A stretch of DNA of 64,000 nt from the NCBI GenBank assembly GCA_008933995.1, contig WARS01000015.1:930001-994000 (forward strand), in the 5' to 3' direction. Below the pieces are notes generated by a model that searched no databases, had not been told where the DNA came from, and saw only the letters and a program-made list of their open reading frames with translations. Made by a program: the position numbers and the translations under genes. Of this stretch, positions 38,020 to 50,365 are shown in pieces (the first letter of the stretch is position 1; the number at the start of each line of letters is the position of its first letter). The stretch comes from Datnioides undecimradiatus (lineage: Eukaryota; Chordata; Actinopteri; Lobotiformes; Datnioididae).

Positions 38020-38139
38020 GAAAATGGCTCCTCCGAGGAACACGTGCTGTACGTGTGGGACCACTTTGTGTCCAAAGCCGCAGCCAAGAATGTCTTCATC
38101 ATGGCCCACAGCTACGGAGGGCTGTCTTTCGTTGAGCTG
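38020..38139 (+). CDS. arb2a: arb2a (fam172a) internal coding exon with HSYGG nucleophile elbow, 40 codons
   Basis: The exon reads in phase 0 and continues directly from the exon ending at 27866. It begins [16 protein letters not shown] and ends LSFVEL. By my recollection of human ARB2A about three quarters of its residues are identical, making it the most conserved of the three exons. The segment FIMAHSYGG (exon residues 27-35) is a beta-strand followed by the nucleophile elbow of an alpha/beta-hydrolase fold, with Ser at exon residue 31 in the nucleophile position and His just before it. Whether the family has any hydrolase activity is not shown by the sequence. Acceptor: cttttttctgtgttgcag ending at 38019. 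Donor: gtgagt at 38140. Both are strong. The next exon in frame is 25 kb downstream. Confidence 0.95.
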
Positions 38140-40976
38140 GTGAGTGTTTTCGTTTTCCGCTTATCCTTCCTACCTCCCACCGACTAAAGGACACGCTGAG
38201 ACACACAATACACTCCTGTCATCACTCACATGCATGTTCATGTTGGAAAATCTGCATTTTCCAGCTCTTGTAGGAACTAAATTTCAAGTTTGCAATGCTA
38301 CATCCATTCATACATACGTGCGCACATGTATGCAAACATGCAGAGCGGCACTGGCATCGGTCACCTCAGGGAGACAGGCAGCAGAGTGATGGTGTGTGAA
38401 ACATGGCGGAGCGATTAAAAATAAATAGCATTTAGTTTCTTCGAAAAAGTACTGCTTCTGTAAACAATCTGGTTCATCCCTGTCCTTGGGCGCTGTCCAC
38501 CTCCTCTTCACATCAAGAGCAAGAGCAAAACGGGGAGAAGCAGAGCGCGGGATAAAGAAACGCAGGGATGGCAATGCAACAACAGCGGTAGTGTTAAACC
38601 AGATCTGCTGCAGAGCATGCAGATCTCCCAGCCTTAAGAGAGACAGAGGATAGGTTGAAAGATGGTGGGAGGGAAGTGGATTTGAAGGAATTAATGGTGC
38701 ACAAGGGAGGGTGAAAATAAAAGTTTGGCCAGCCTCTTGGCTTTATAACCGCACCCTTCAGCTAAATGGGCCTACAGTGTGTCTTTTGTGGGTTATATGA
38801 AGGCTTCTGAGGTTAATGCTTTATTTTCTAGTCTCTGGTTTACTGTGATGTCCTAGCGGGATTCTACATCACTTATCGACCATCGCTTTCTCTTCTGTTA
38901 GTGTTTTAATGACTAGACTTACCTAATAATAAAGCTTCAGTGTGGAGGTTGCCAATACCATCATGGTGAGTTATCCCTTCCAGGTCGGAGTATCATTTAA
39001 GAGTCGCGGTTGATGATGGGGAAGTTTATGTTTGCCCCCCCCCCCCCACTTGCTCGCTACTTGCTGCTTGAATTATCATCCACTCTAACGTGTATAGTCG
39101 TGACACGGAGCAATATAAAAACACCTGATGTTCTGTGCAGTTAATGTGCTTCGAAGGGGATAAAACCTCACGGTGGCTTTTTAGGTCCCATTTTCGCACA
39201 CGTATAGTACTTATAACTACCAGGGATGGGCCTTTCAAGCAAACATGCAATTTAATATTCGCCGGGAAGTAGTCAACCGGTCTTTTATTTCCTTTTAAGA
39301 CATGACGACGCCAGATAAGGCATCAATTTTAATTGAAAATCATGACAGCTCCCTAACAGCTGCTAGTCTAGACTTAATACTCTTTACAAGGATCTGATAT
39401 TTGGGATGCAGAGAGTGTAAACATTTGATAAAAAGGTAAAAAAAATATATATATATATAATATATGTTTTGCAGTCTTTGACTAATTATTATTGCGTAAT
39501 GGATTTGATATAGTTCACAGACAACGGCTGTGTATTCCTTCAAACGAACGAACGCTATTATTTTAAAAACGACTTTTGGCTGAAAAGGTACTGTACAGGA
39601 CGCTTCTTTGCACAGTGTCTCGTGTTAACTCCGACACGCAGCAGCTCTTTGCAGCTTGAAGATAAAAAACGAAAGCATAACCAAAAATCAAGTTGTGATT
39701 TCTTGTTTCTGATCTGAAACCGATGGATTTGTGGCTTCTGAAACTCCAACAACCGCTTGTGTGCAGCTAGCTCGGCTCAATGCCAGGCTCATTGCGAACA
39801 TGCTGCGCTAGCTTGGTTAGCATTTAAAAACCTGTTAAAGCAAAGGGCTGCACCGTATTAAGCTCTAGTAGCTAACATACTGTGCTAGTTGTGTTTGCGA
39901 GCCTCCCTATGATCTGAGAGCTGCGTTACATTGCCAGTCTGTTAGTTTCTTGATCTGAAGGATTTGCTGCTAGACTCACCACATCCCATATTATTCAGGA
40001 CATATCTCTCCTCTTTTCTTAGGAAAGGGAAGAGGAGGGAGGCGGCACATTGAGGATACGGCTAGTGGGGGATTAAAGGTGGGCACTTGTCCCACTGGTG
40101 TTTTCAGGAATATTTTATTTTCTTTCTTTCTCTTTCACCTACTCTTTTTTGTTTAGTATTTTGTAATTTTAATTTGGCTGCTAAATATTCATGCAGTGTT
40201 TTGTCCGTGACAGCCTCACAATCTCCTGGGCTTTCTCGCTGTGTGACGAAGACTAGCTATTCTCTCTATTTGTCTCCCTCTGTCTCTCTGTGTTTCCTTC
40301 AGTCAGCCCCTCCCTCTCTCCCTTTCTGCATGCACGTGTGAAGGCCTCGATGAGGCTCTAACTGCTCTCTTTCATGTGATGTCCTTGTCATGTGAAAACC
40401 CGGTTTAAAAAAAGCACATATAGAGTATGTGCATATATAAATACATAGCATGTAGCAGATGCAGTATGGGAAAAATAACATCAAAACAGAGACTTGAAAG
40501 ATTTTTGTGTTCACATTAAGTGACAGTGTGTTAGAATACGCCATTGTCAGGTTTCCCTTGAGGCCATCCAAGCTTCTGTTGTCTATCACTGTTGAAACAC
40601 CTTCACCTTCTTCCAACCTGACACCAACACAAACACTCACACACATTCATAGTTTTTGTTTGCTGCCCTCTGTCTCATCAAGACCTATCCCACCTATGAA
40701 GAACTTTGTCCACAGAGGACACTTGTCGTCGTCAATCTTTCTATTCTATTTTATTTTATTTATTTATTTGCTGCCTATGTTATTGAGGCACGTGGTTCAT
40801 AAAGTGCATTCTTCTCCTGGCTCTTTGGCTTTTTATCCAAATGCACTCAAACTTCTCCCTACTCACAGACATGCACTTTACAGGAGTACCATATAAATAC
40901 ACACATGGGATTTAGAGCCGCCACCATACATTTCGTACTTGTTATTGCTGTGTTTTTGTGCTCCCTCGCACATAGA

Positions 40977-41012
40977 CACACGCACACACACACACGCACA
41001 CACACACACATA
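40977..41012. repeat. (AC)n microsatellite, imperfect
   Basis: AC units with two GC interruptions. Confidence 0.9.
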
Positions 41013-41159
41013 CATATACGTGCGCGCACCATCTACTTAATTGAGGAGAAAGTGGTCCGGCGGGACGGGGAGGGGAGGTGTGTGCGCATGAGCAGGCGAG
41101 TGGAGAGTGGAGCCTTGCGGGATGAACCGTTTGACACATGAGAAGACCCAGAGAAAACA

Positions 41160-41390
41160 AGCTGTCTGTGGGTTAATTACTACTCCCCTTTGCAGTTAAT
41201 AAATACATTTCTGATCAAGCACATCAAAAAGGCCCGCCATTAATTTCTCCTGCTCGCTCCCCTTGCTCCGGAGCATGTTAGCCCCTGTTTGGAGCGCTCA
41301 AGTGTTTCATTGCAATTTGATTTCTTTTAAAACACTTCACAGTGTGTACTGACTAATTATAGATACATCAAAGAGTAGCTAACTGCCTTT
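41160..41390. promoter_or_regulatory. CNE-like segment with TAATTA sites
   Basis: TAATTA cores occur at 41174 and 41354, bracketing a CCATTAATTTC word and the GC-richer GCTCCGGAGC palindrome. It is placed between the CA repeat at 40.98 kb and the T18 run at 41.47 kb. Confidence 0.32.
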
Positions 41391-41468
41391 GAATGAGAGC
41401 GTGAGAGAGAAAGAGAGGCTTGCGCTGCAGGGGGAAGGCTGCTTGCTCTGTCTCAGCTTCGCCCCCAC

Positions 41469-41486
41469 TTTTTTTTTTTTTTTTTT
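41469..41486. repeat. T18 homopolymer
   Basis: A single run of about 18 T. Confidence 0.9.
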
Positions 41487-43640
41487 GCCCTTTTCCCCCC
41501 TCCATCATTTTTTAGCTATCACAGGATCCATCCATCCATCTCAGCTCACTGTCTCTCAGTCCTCTCCTTCTCTCGTTCTCTCCCTTAGAGTCTCCTCTGA
41601 CATCTGCTTTCATGCTTGGCCAGCCTGCTCCTCCCTGCTCCTCCTTCGCTGTCTCTCTCAGCTGTACAGTTTTAAAGAAAGATGGGTCGTGTTCCCCCAA
41701 TCGTGCCACTTTTGGTTTTGAACCCAGTGTTCCTATATTCCCTTCAAAGTCTAAAGGGTTTTAGCATGCCTGTGTAACTGTCTTTCTCTCTGCAGTTGGC
41801 CGTCTCACACTGACGCACATATACTGTATACTGGCCATGCTCCTCGTGGCTCCAGGTCTTATGTTTTCTTCACCTGAACCTCAAACCAGAGCAAACCATG
41901 CAGACATTAAGGCGACTGAGGGGCTAGAGCCATACAGAAGGAGCTGCCCTGGCTTCCTCTCTCCCTCCTCTCAGCCTGTCTTTTCATCTTTCTCCGCTGC
42001 CAGCAGTTGCGGGGTGTGGGGGTTGGTGGGTGGACATGTAAGTGTAAGCGGTCGTGGTGGCTGTGCTGGGGAAGGGTTGTCTAACCCGCACTAACCTTCC
42101 CTCTCACCCAGTGAAAAAGGAGCACTCTTATTGGATAGGACAGGGCAGCATTATATAAGGTCTTATGTAAGAATGCATCTGTCTCCCAGTACACAAATGT
42201 GTGGGTGCCAACCAGACAACCAGCCAGCCGCCACAACAGCCCCTCAAAAACATGATTACAGATTTTAAGAGTCCCCTGCCACATACATACAGTACATGCT
42301 TGCAGAATATCTTTTCTGTACAGTTCCTGTATAGTGCCATCTGTTTCAATCTATAATGAATATTGCTAGTTTTCACCATGCCGTCCTTGGTTTCTTATGT
42401 GTGTGCGTGTGTGTGTGTGTGTGTCTAAGTGTACGTATGCGTGTGTTGTGGCTAGGTGTCAGATGTGGGAAGAGATGCTTGAGGTGAGACAGATAGATAT
42501 GGGAGATTTGTTCGCTCCTTGTGGACTTCATCGCTATACCGGTGCGTGTGGAGGATGAGACAGATGAAACACTGGCGGGTGAATCAGTCTGAGTCGGAGA
42601 AGTTAGTTTTACATAGCTCGGAGTTTAGAAAGTGATTGGATTTCTCCGCCATGATACGGCACCCTCAGACTAAATTAGAGGTTTTTATGTTGTATGGTAT
42701 GGGAAGATGCAAAATACGCTTATTTCTGCGGCACTGCTTAGTTTGTGGCTAATCAGATTCACAAGTTGAATTACGAGTACGGGAAAAGTAGGAACTCGCG
42801 TTTTGTGTGTCTCTTCAACATTTCCTTTTCATTTAGCACAGAAAGTTTCCCAAACAAGCTCATTGTCATTTCTCTGTGCGGTGCACCTGCTTTTTTCCCT
42901 TTACTTCGTGTTTGCACAGTTTTCAGGCTCCTCGCTCGTTAATCTATACTACCGTACCTACTGAACCCTTACACCACAATACCCGGCATCCCAAAATCCA
43001 CCCTGCTTTATGTTCTGTTTCATGTCCTCGTTTCCTTCGTCCTGCTAATTCCCCCTTTCCCAGTCGCGGTGACCCTCAGGGCAGCGGCGGTGCCAACTAT
43101 GCCCTCTGTGCAGGACTCTTGGTCTGGCAGTGGTCTGTACAGCTCCATGACTGGCATGGTAACAGCCCACTGAACACATGGCGCTTTGCAAACACTTCTC
43201 TTTGCAGTCCTCACCCATTTTGCAGCATGCCTCTGGAAAATTACAAATATATATATATATATGTGTGTTAGGTGTTATCGCTCCCGGTCCTCATTCTTTC
43301 CTATATATCTGGTCTTAGAGCTCAGGCATACACATTCAGAGCTGTTCTTAAGCTCTGTAACTGCAAGCATCTTATTTTTTAATGTTAAGCACTCTTTGTG
43401 GTTTCAAATGATTATTGATAATTTAAGAAATATGCGTATTTGCTTTTTATTATCTTGCATGTCGCTGTTTGTGCATTGAAACTATTTAACGTCCATCTGC
43501 TGGGAGAAGTGACTGCGTGCAGCCTTTTAGAAGTCTGGTCCTCATAGCAAAGCTGCTGGCTCTCTTAACAAAGCCCAGCTGAAGTTTCCGCTTTTGTTGG
43601 AAGTTAGCCTATCCACTCTGCTCATAGTGTTTCTGCCTTC

Positions 43641-43780
43641 CTAGGCTAACCATGCCCTGGACCAATATCTCTACTGAATGCACAGACATTAATTTGACGC
43701 CAGTCTTCTTACGGTGTCTAAATCCCAGTCGGACTGCAAACAGGTTTATTTCCCTAAAAATGTTGGGGTATTGCTTTAAA
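43641..43780 (+). repeat. Remnant of a common teleost interspersed repeat
   Basis: The run from GGCTAACCATGC through GCAAACAGGTTTATTTCCC to TGTTGGGGTATTGCTTTAA matches, with mutations, the 3' part of an abundant fish repeat I recall (GCTAACC... GCAAATAAGCGTATTTCCC...ATGTTGAACTATTCCTTTAA). It is a fragment with no coding capacity. The superfamily is not determinable by eye. Confidence 0.5.
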
Positions 43781-44699
43781 ATGTATCCAACTAAGTTCCA
43801 CCTTTATATTTATCTGAAATTGTATTCAAGGACCAGTGCAACCTTCACCTGAGTTCATCACAACACAAGGGAAAAAAAATCACTTTAATTTGTTGACAAA
43901 ATCATCCCAGCTGTGAAGATGTCCACACGCAGCCTCTGAAAATCCCCTCGTCTAATGTTGTATGCACATCTCGGCCGCCGTCGAAACTCTGAATGCTGCT
44001 CTGTCTATTGCTTCTGGAGGGGATGAAGAGAAGGTTTGTTTTTATCTCAAGGTTCTCCATAGCTGGCGGGCTTGCAAGCGGTGCAGTAGTGGTGCGGTTT
44101 CCTGTGCGTATGTCTGTCTGTGTGTGCTGAGGTGCATATGTGTGTATGTCGGTCTGTGTCTGCAAGTGGGTGCACGCAAAGTGTATGTTTCTGTGTGCCT
44201 AGTGTGTGTGTATGTGTGTGCGTCTGCGTGTGTCACCCCTAGCCTGGAGAAGCCTGTATCGTCCTGAGCAGAACAGCTTGGTGGAGAGCAGCTATCAGAG
44301 CCACGTTAGGGGAGGAGAGGAGGAGAGGGTGAGAGGCGATGATAAATGGCTGGGGCACACTAGCAGAAATTAGTGGAGCCGTATGCAAAGCTGTGGCGTT
44401 TTGTTTGATGTGAAACAAAAGGACCACCATGACAAAAGTGCCTGCCAGCCTGCGCAGCAGGACAGCAGCCCCGAGGACATACACCATCACCACTGAGAAA
44501 GCGTGTACGTGCGTTTGCACGTGTGCACGTGTGTTGGTACGCACTTGTGTGTGTGTTTATGAGGTACTGCATGCATATCATGCATGGTGCTGTTTTCCAG
44601 CCCTGTCTATATTATGTATATTATCCCTCTCTCTGTTTTTGTGCTCTGCTCGTAATGACAGACAATGCCTAGCCCTTTGTACACCATGAAAAGACATGG

Positions 44700-45130
44700 T
44701 TTCCTCCTCAGTAGTGCTGCAGCATATTTGCTCTATTAAGCGGCTGAAATATAGACGTCTAATTTCTTTGTGAATGAATAGGCATCTTAGAGAGCGGCTC
44801 TCCTCTTAACATAAGGATGTAAATTGAACTGTTTAAATGTCACGGCTAGCAAGCTGATTTGATTTGAATTGATTTGCTTGTTTCTGGAAAAAAGACCTCC
44901 CTTGCCAAACCTTAGCTGCGCTGGCTGCCACAGATAGACCAAGGTCTTTCTTTCCACCTCAACAACACATTGTGGGGCTTCTGAATTCTTCTATCTGCCG
45001 TGATTATGTACAAATGGCCTTCATTTGCCATCCATTTCAAAGCTGTAGTGCTGCATTGTGACTAGAGGCAGATGACGCAGACCAAATTACAGCGGGTTTG
45101 CTGCCTGAAAAGGATACTCGCACAATAGGC
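44700..45130. promoter_or_regulatory. CNE-like segment
   Basis: Complex unique sequence includes a triple GATTTGA/GAATTGATTTG cluster near 44855-44878. It has no microsatellite or interspersed-repeat signature and is closely followed by a T-rich stretch. Confidence 0.3.
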
Positions 45131-45529
45131 TTTGTGAAGTATTCCCCTCAATACGTCGCCATTATTCTCACCTTTGTTGGTGTTTCTCTCTATGTTTCAG
45201 GAGCATCTTTGGTTTCTAGATTACATTTGCGGTGTTGGAGTGGATTGGGGGGTTGAAAATACTTTACTCACCTCTTGTCTGTCTTGTGTTTTTCCTCCAA
45301 TATCAAGGAAAATTGTTATAGAGTGAGATCTTTTTTTTTTTTGTTTGCTGCATTTTTTATTTTTTTTTTAAAAATAGATTTTTGGATTATTAATTCTGTC
45401 TCATTTTTATTGTCGCACAGTTACAAAACAATCAAGCTCTCGGGGTCATAAACACTCAGTTTGGTTTATTTGTCACGAATGCCTCTGTACATTACTTCTC
45501 TTCTAAGCCACTTTGTTTAATAATGTCTC

Positions 45530-45690
45530 TCGTCAGCTGAAGGGAAGCAGCCCGAGCAGACGGCTGTACAAAATTGCTTGTTTCCTTGAGTTTCATTCTT
45601 GGTTTTCAATGGTATGGGGTTAGAAAGGCCATCTGAGACGTAGCCAACAACCAACGGCAAGTCCGGGCCTCGCTTTCATTTTCCCACTAT
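45530..45690. promoter_or_regulatory. CNE-like segment
   Basis: About 160 bp of complex, repeat-free sequence lies between T-rich intron and a (CT)n repeat. Only its texture suggests constraint. Confidence 0.22.
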
Positions 45691-45855
45691 TTAAAATCTC
45701 CGGCATATATGTGTCTTATTTGGATCAAACTCTCCTATAGCGTGCTCAGCAGCCCAGAGGCAGACATGCAGAGATGCTGCTCTCACCTCAAGCTCTGACA
45801 CAGGAATGGTCAATACGCTTCAGGATCATTGCGAGGAGCATCGTCAGTTCAAGAC

Positions 45856-45879
45856 TCTCTCTCTCTCTCTCTCTCTCTC
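45856..45879. repeat. (CT)n microsatellite
   Basis: About 12 CT units. Confidence 0.9.
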
Positions 45880-47814
45880 GCTGTACATCCTTTACTTCCT
45901 TTGTATTATCTCTGTCTCCGTTTCTCCCTTTTCTCGGCATTAGTCAATAGTTTGAGTTACTCAGCTTCCTTTCTTTCGTCATGGCCTGTTAAATAAGTTT
46001 CCTTTCTGTATTTTCTGCTTATTGACAGAAATGTTCCCGCTCTCCGCATCGCTACGGTTACCTTGGACATCATAAAGTCAAGACTGCTTTTGCGTGACAC
46101 CAAATTCAATCTCCGGCGTAGAGTATTAGTAAATGTCAGCTGTTCATCTTTGAACGGTTTGTCTTATCCACTCCTTGGTCATCCCTGGTTTTCAGTGGTC
46201 ACACGCTCACCAAGTTGTCACGGTTAGCCACTCCTCTCCTCCGTTCCTCAAAACGCACAGATGTTGCCATGGTAACGTAATGGAAAATCATTACACCTCA
46301 AACAAGTATTGTTGAGGTAACTATTCATAAGTCTCCACTCACCTTTTTGTCTTCCTGTTTTTTCTCTGCCTAGTGAAAAGGAAGTGAAAAATCCATCTGT
46401 CCTCACTGCATCATTGTGCAAATCTTCTTTTCTCTCTCTCTCCCTCTCGTCTTGCCCCACCCACCCCATACCCCACCTCTCCAGCACAGGGTCTTTCTTG
46501 CCACTTTGTGATATAAGAAGCCGAGCTAGTAGTAGAAGTTCATTTGAGTTCAGTTAAATCTTGAGGGATTCATCATTACATATTTACTGGCTGAGGCTGA
46601 TCTTGCTGTAAGGTTCTACCCTCGTCCCATTGATCTAGTGCGCATGTTCACTCCCGAGGTTACGGGACGTGCTTCCATTTGCATAAGGCCCTGGGCAAGG
46701 TTCTTTCCACCATTGATTGGCCTGTCCATGAGCGCCCCGTGCCTTCTCACATTGATCACTTTGTTTTTTCCCGGAGACAGTGCTACACAGAGTTCAGCTG
46801 CAGCTCCGGCATATCAGACCTGCCGGAGGAAGAGCGAGAGAGAAAGAGAAGGAGGAGAAAAAGAAAGAGTAGAAGAGAGGGATAAGTAGGAGTCAGCGGG
46901 TGTAGATGGAAAACTTTAGAGCCAATATCTCAATAATTGTGCATACTTTTCCTTTGGATTTTGACACTTAAGCTGAGAAAGTAACAACCATTCTCACTCT
47001 GCCACCCCTGATTCTTTACTTCCTCAGCATGTGTTTCCCCGAGCTAGCTGCAAACACACATATACAGTAATACACGCCGCCTTTACGGGAGTAAACAAAT
47101 GCCTCTACGCGCATCATCAGATTTACAATGAAATACAACGGAACAGATACCAGCACCTTGACTAAAACTGCACAGCCCTCCTCCTCCTCCCCCCTTTCTG
47201 CTCATCCTCACCCTCTGCTTCAACCCCTGGTCTGCTTGTATCAGTGCGCTGTAGAGAAAGCTCCCCTCTCCCTCCGCTGTCTTTCACTTTTCACATTTTT
47301 TTGTTTTCCTCCTCTTGCCTGTTTCCATCCTTTAACCAATACTGTCTGCCTCGTAGCTGCCCGGACAGTCTTCCCTCTCTCCACCTACTCACTTGGTCAG
47401 CGAGGATGCTTGTCTTGATTTACTCAGGGTTTCCTTGCTCTTACCAGATTTCAGCAGCATGTTTTTCTGCTATTATAAAGTCAATATTATTCAGGGTTGC
47501 AGTTTTTGAGTTTATGGCAGACAGTAATGATGATGATATTTGGTACGTATCTGGTATAACGTGCTTGTATATGATATATGCACATTAATTGAGGTGATTG
47601 GCTTAATTCTTTCACATGCTTGTATTTGTGCAGTTTCATGGCGGTCGAGGAGGCTCTGCACACAAAGTCGGAAAATTGCTGTTGCTCTTAACGAATTTAA
47701 GTGTGTTTTAACAAGGGTGCTGACGTGTTTGCGTTGTGATCCGCGCGCGTGTGCCATTGTCTGTTGATCCAGCATGGCGTCGGCGGCGTTGCAAGGCTCA
47801 GACTCCCATGATGC

Positions 47815-48530
47815 ACCTCTCCTCTTTGTTCTGCCGGGTGAGAGCAGCGCGCGGCTTTGTCTGCCTCTCTCGTTCCTCTCGGCTCGTTGCCTCAGAGGCA
47901 AGGTCTCGCTCTCTTCCCTTTCCTCTACTTCAGACCTCTCTCGCTCTTCCATTCACTCATTCTCTCCCAGTGCCCATTGGGCACCGCCGTCCACGTCTGT
48001 CGCTCCTCTATCTGCCGTTCGTTGTCTTTCACCTTCCTTCTTAATTCGCAGTGAAACTCTCCTTCAATTACTCATTCTTCCTTTACCCCTTGCCCCTGTT
48101 TTTAAAAATGTCAAACCACTCCCTGTTGTTCTTTTTGGCTGACTCTCGTACACCTCTGAGTTTCTTTGGTCGCCGTCCTACTGTCTGCTCTCTTGTACCA
48201 GACATCTTAACTTCCCTCTTCTCGTTTTCTTCCTTTTATCTCGTGCCCCGGTGTGTATGGTCTTTCGCCTGTTCTTTGCTCTTCCGCTTTGCTTCCGATT
48301 CAGTCACTTTCTTTTTGCTTTCCCTCTCTTAACCTCAACTTCACATCAGCCTTGCTCCTTCATTCTGCGCCGTCTCACTCCCATCCTTCACTCGAGACTG
48401 ACCTCACTTCTGTCTGTCTCCTTCACATTTTGTCTCTTTGAACAAACGTCTCTGTCCACGACCAGATCATCAGTTTCTCCCTCCACTTCCTCCTTCTCAC
48501 AGCCGTCCTGGAGACTATATTAAAAATTCA
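47815..48530 (+). other. Long pyrimidine-rich tract
   Basis: For about 700 bases the transcript strand is dominated by CT, CTT and TCC, producing several overlapping Ser/Leu/Phe-rich frames that are not genes. A milder CT bias begins around 47160. No consensus splice donor or acceptor pair that would add to the protein was found in it. Confidence 0.6.
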
Positions 48531-50325
48531 CATGTGAACTTTTGTTTTTGTGTTTTGGTGTAAAAGCTCACAAACTTTATGATTTAATTGTGACAAATGA
48601 ATTTTTTCTTACCTGAAAATGCAAGAAATCCTTTTCAGACGTCGCCTCGTTCGTTCCCTTTTCCTGTCCTGTTGTTTTTATTTTCCTATCTGGCCTTTCG
48701 CTCCAACTCTCCCTTCATTCTCTCCAGACCCCTCGCGCTCGCTGCTCCCACTGTGGTGTTTGCACGCGTTCACCTGCTGTGTCTGGGTGTGTCAGCCGGT
48801 TACGACCTAGGTCACCTTCACCAGAGAGGGAGTGCGAGCGGTTGACGTGAGGTTTGAATGTGGCGGAGATGACATGTTGACAGCTCAAATGAATCGCTTG
48901 TCACATGTCTTTTTTTTTTTTTTTTTCCCTCCCCCCTTGTTAATTCTTCCATAAGAATGCATACAATATAGGAGAGGAGTCTTGAGGACATACGGGGTTG
49001 CAGATTGTCATCACTCGAATTCAACACAATTCAATTCAGTTTGCTTTTCTGTGTGTGTGTGTGTTTTTTGTTGTTTTGTTTTGTTTTTTTTTTCCTTTCT
49101 CTGCCCTGAAGTCTGTGAATGGTCTCAATCTGCGGCGAATGTAGGAGGAAGAATAAGTCTCAGGAACTGAAAGGAGAGAAAGTGTCGTTTTTGAAAAGCC
49201 GCGAGGAACAGCTAGGCGGATCCCGGTGCAAATGTCAGTGAACCCGGTGACTCCAGGGTTGAAGTTTAAACCCTTCTCTCCCTCCTCTGCCTCTCTGTCT
49301 CTCATCCTCCCTCTTCTTTTCTTGCTTCAAACTCTGCATCCCCATCCACGCCGCCTCCTTCACTCCCCGCTCTCCGTCTTTCACCGCTTTTAAAGTTCAT
49401 TGAATGCGTTGTTGGTATTCTGCGGTGTTTTTCGCCTTGCCTACTCCAAACCCTCAGCGCCAGGGTCACAGCATTCTTCTCGCGTGTTTGTAAAGAATTT
49501 TTCAGCGTCGGTGCATCACCGGCAGACTGTGCGTTTCATTTCCTGCACATATCTCCGGTGTTTAAACGGAAAATACAATGATGGGCAGAGGAAAAACAGG
49601 CGATTCCACAGTTTCTCAGCCACTTCATCTGTTCTGCACTTTAAGCTTGAAATACCTCATATTGGCTATTCAGCTGATCCATACCCAACTCTATATCCGC
49701 CGATACTTATGGAAAGCTCAGTTTGAATCCTTTATGGCAATTTTTTTTTTTTTTTTCCCCACCGGTGTGTTTTAGTTATGTACCTGCAGTAAAACATATT
49801 TAATTTTTTAAGCCCGGAAAGCTGACAGTGAAAAGAGATGAACTGTTTTATGTGCCATTTTAAGGCTTTATGTGCTGTGAAATACGATGGGGGTTATGAA
49901 AGAGCAAAAGGAAGGGAGAGAGAGAGAGAGAGGAAGGGAGAAGGAGAGCGAGCGAGAGACTCCTGGTGTGGAGCAGCCTTTGATGTCTTCGCTGGCTTGG
50001 AGCTGAATGCGGAACTCACTGAAGGGTAGGCCTTGTTTCATGGTGGGAATATGAAGCTGGATGCGCTGTCCGAGTACAAAAAAAAAAAGAAAAAAGAAAA
50101 TTAGAAAAGAGAAGAAAAAAAAAACGACATGCAATTGCACAGATTTCATGTTTCACGTACACGTGTTTTCATCTTCAAGCATGAGTGTGCATTTTGCTCC
50201 AGAAGACTTTGTTTGTTGCCCCGGCGAGCTAGGTTTCATTTCTCCCCCCGTCATGTCACTCATTAGTCCGTGGTTCATGTTCAGATCAGTTACCAGGCCA
50301 CATTGGGTGGCTCAGTAATTCACAG

Positions 50326-50327
<2 letters not shown>

Positions 50328-50362
<35 letters not shown>
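50328..50362. repeat. (TG)n microsatellite
   Basis: About 17 TG units. Confidence 0.95.

Positions 50363-50365
<3 letters not shown>

Noticed and set aside
43652-43852. 66-codon ORF
   Set aside because: It overlaps the interspersed-repeat remnant and has no family match.
47638-47691. Short exon-like ATG GCG GTC GAG GAG frame after a tgtgcag acceptor-like site
   Set aside because: It stops after 17 codons and has no matching donor.
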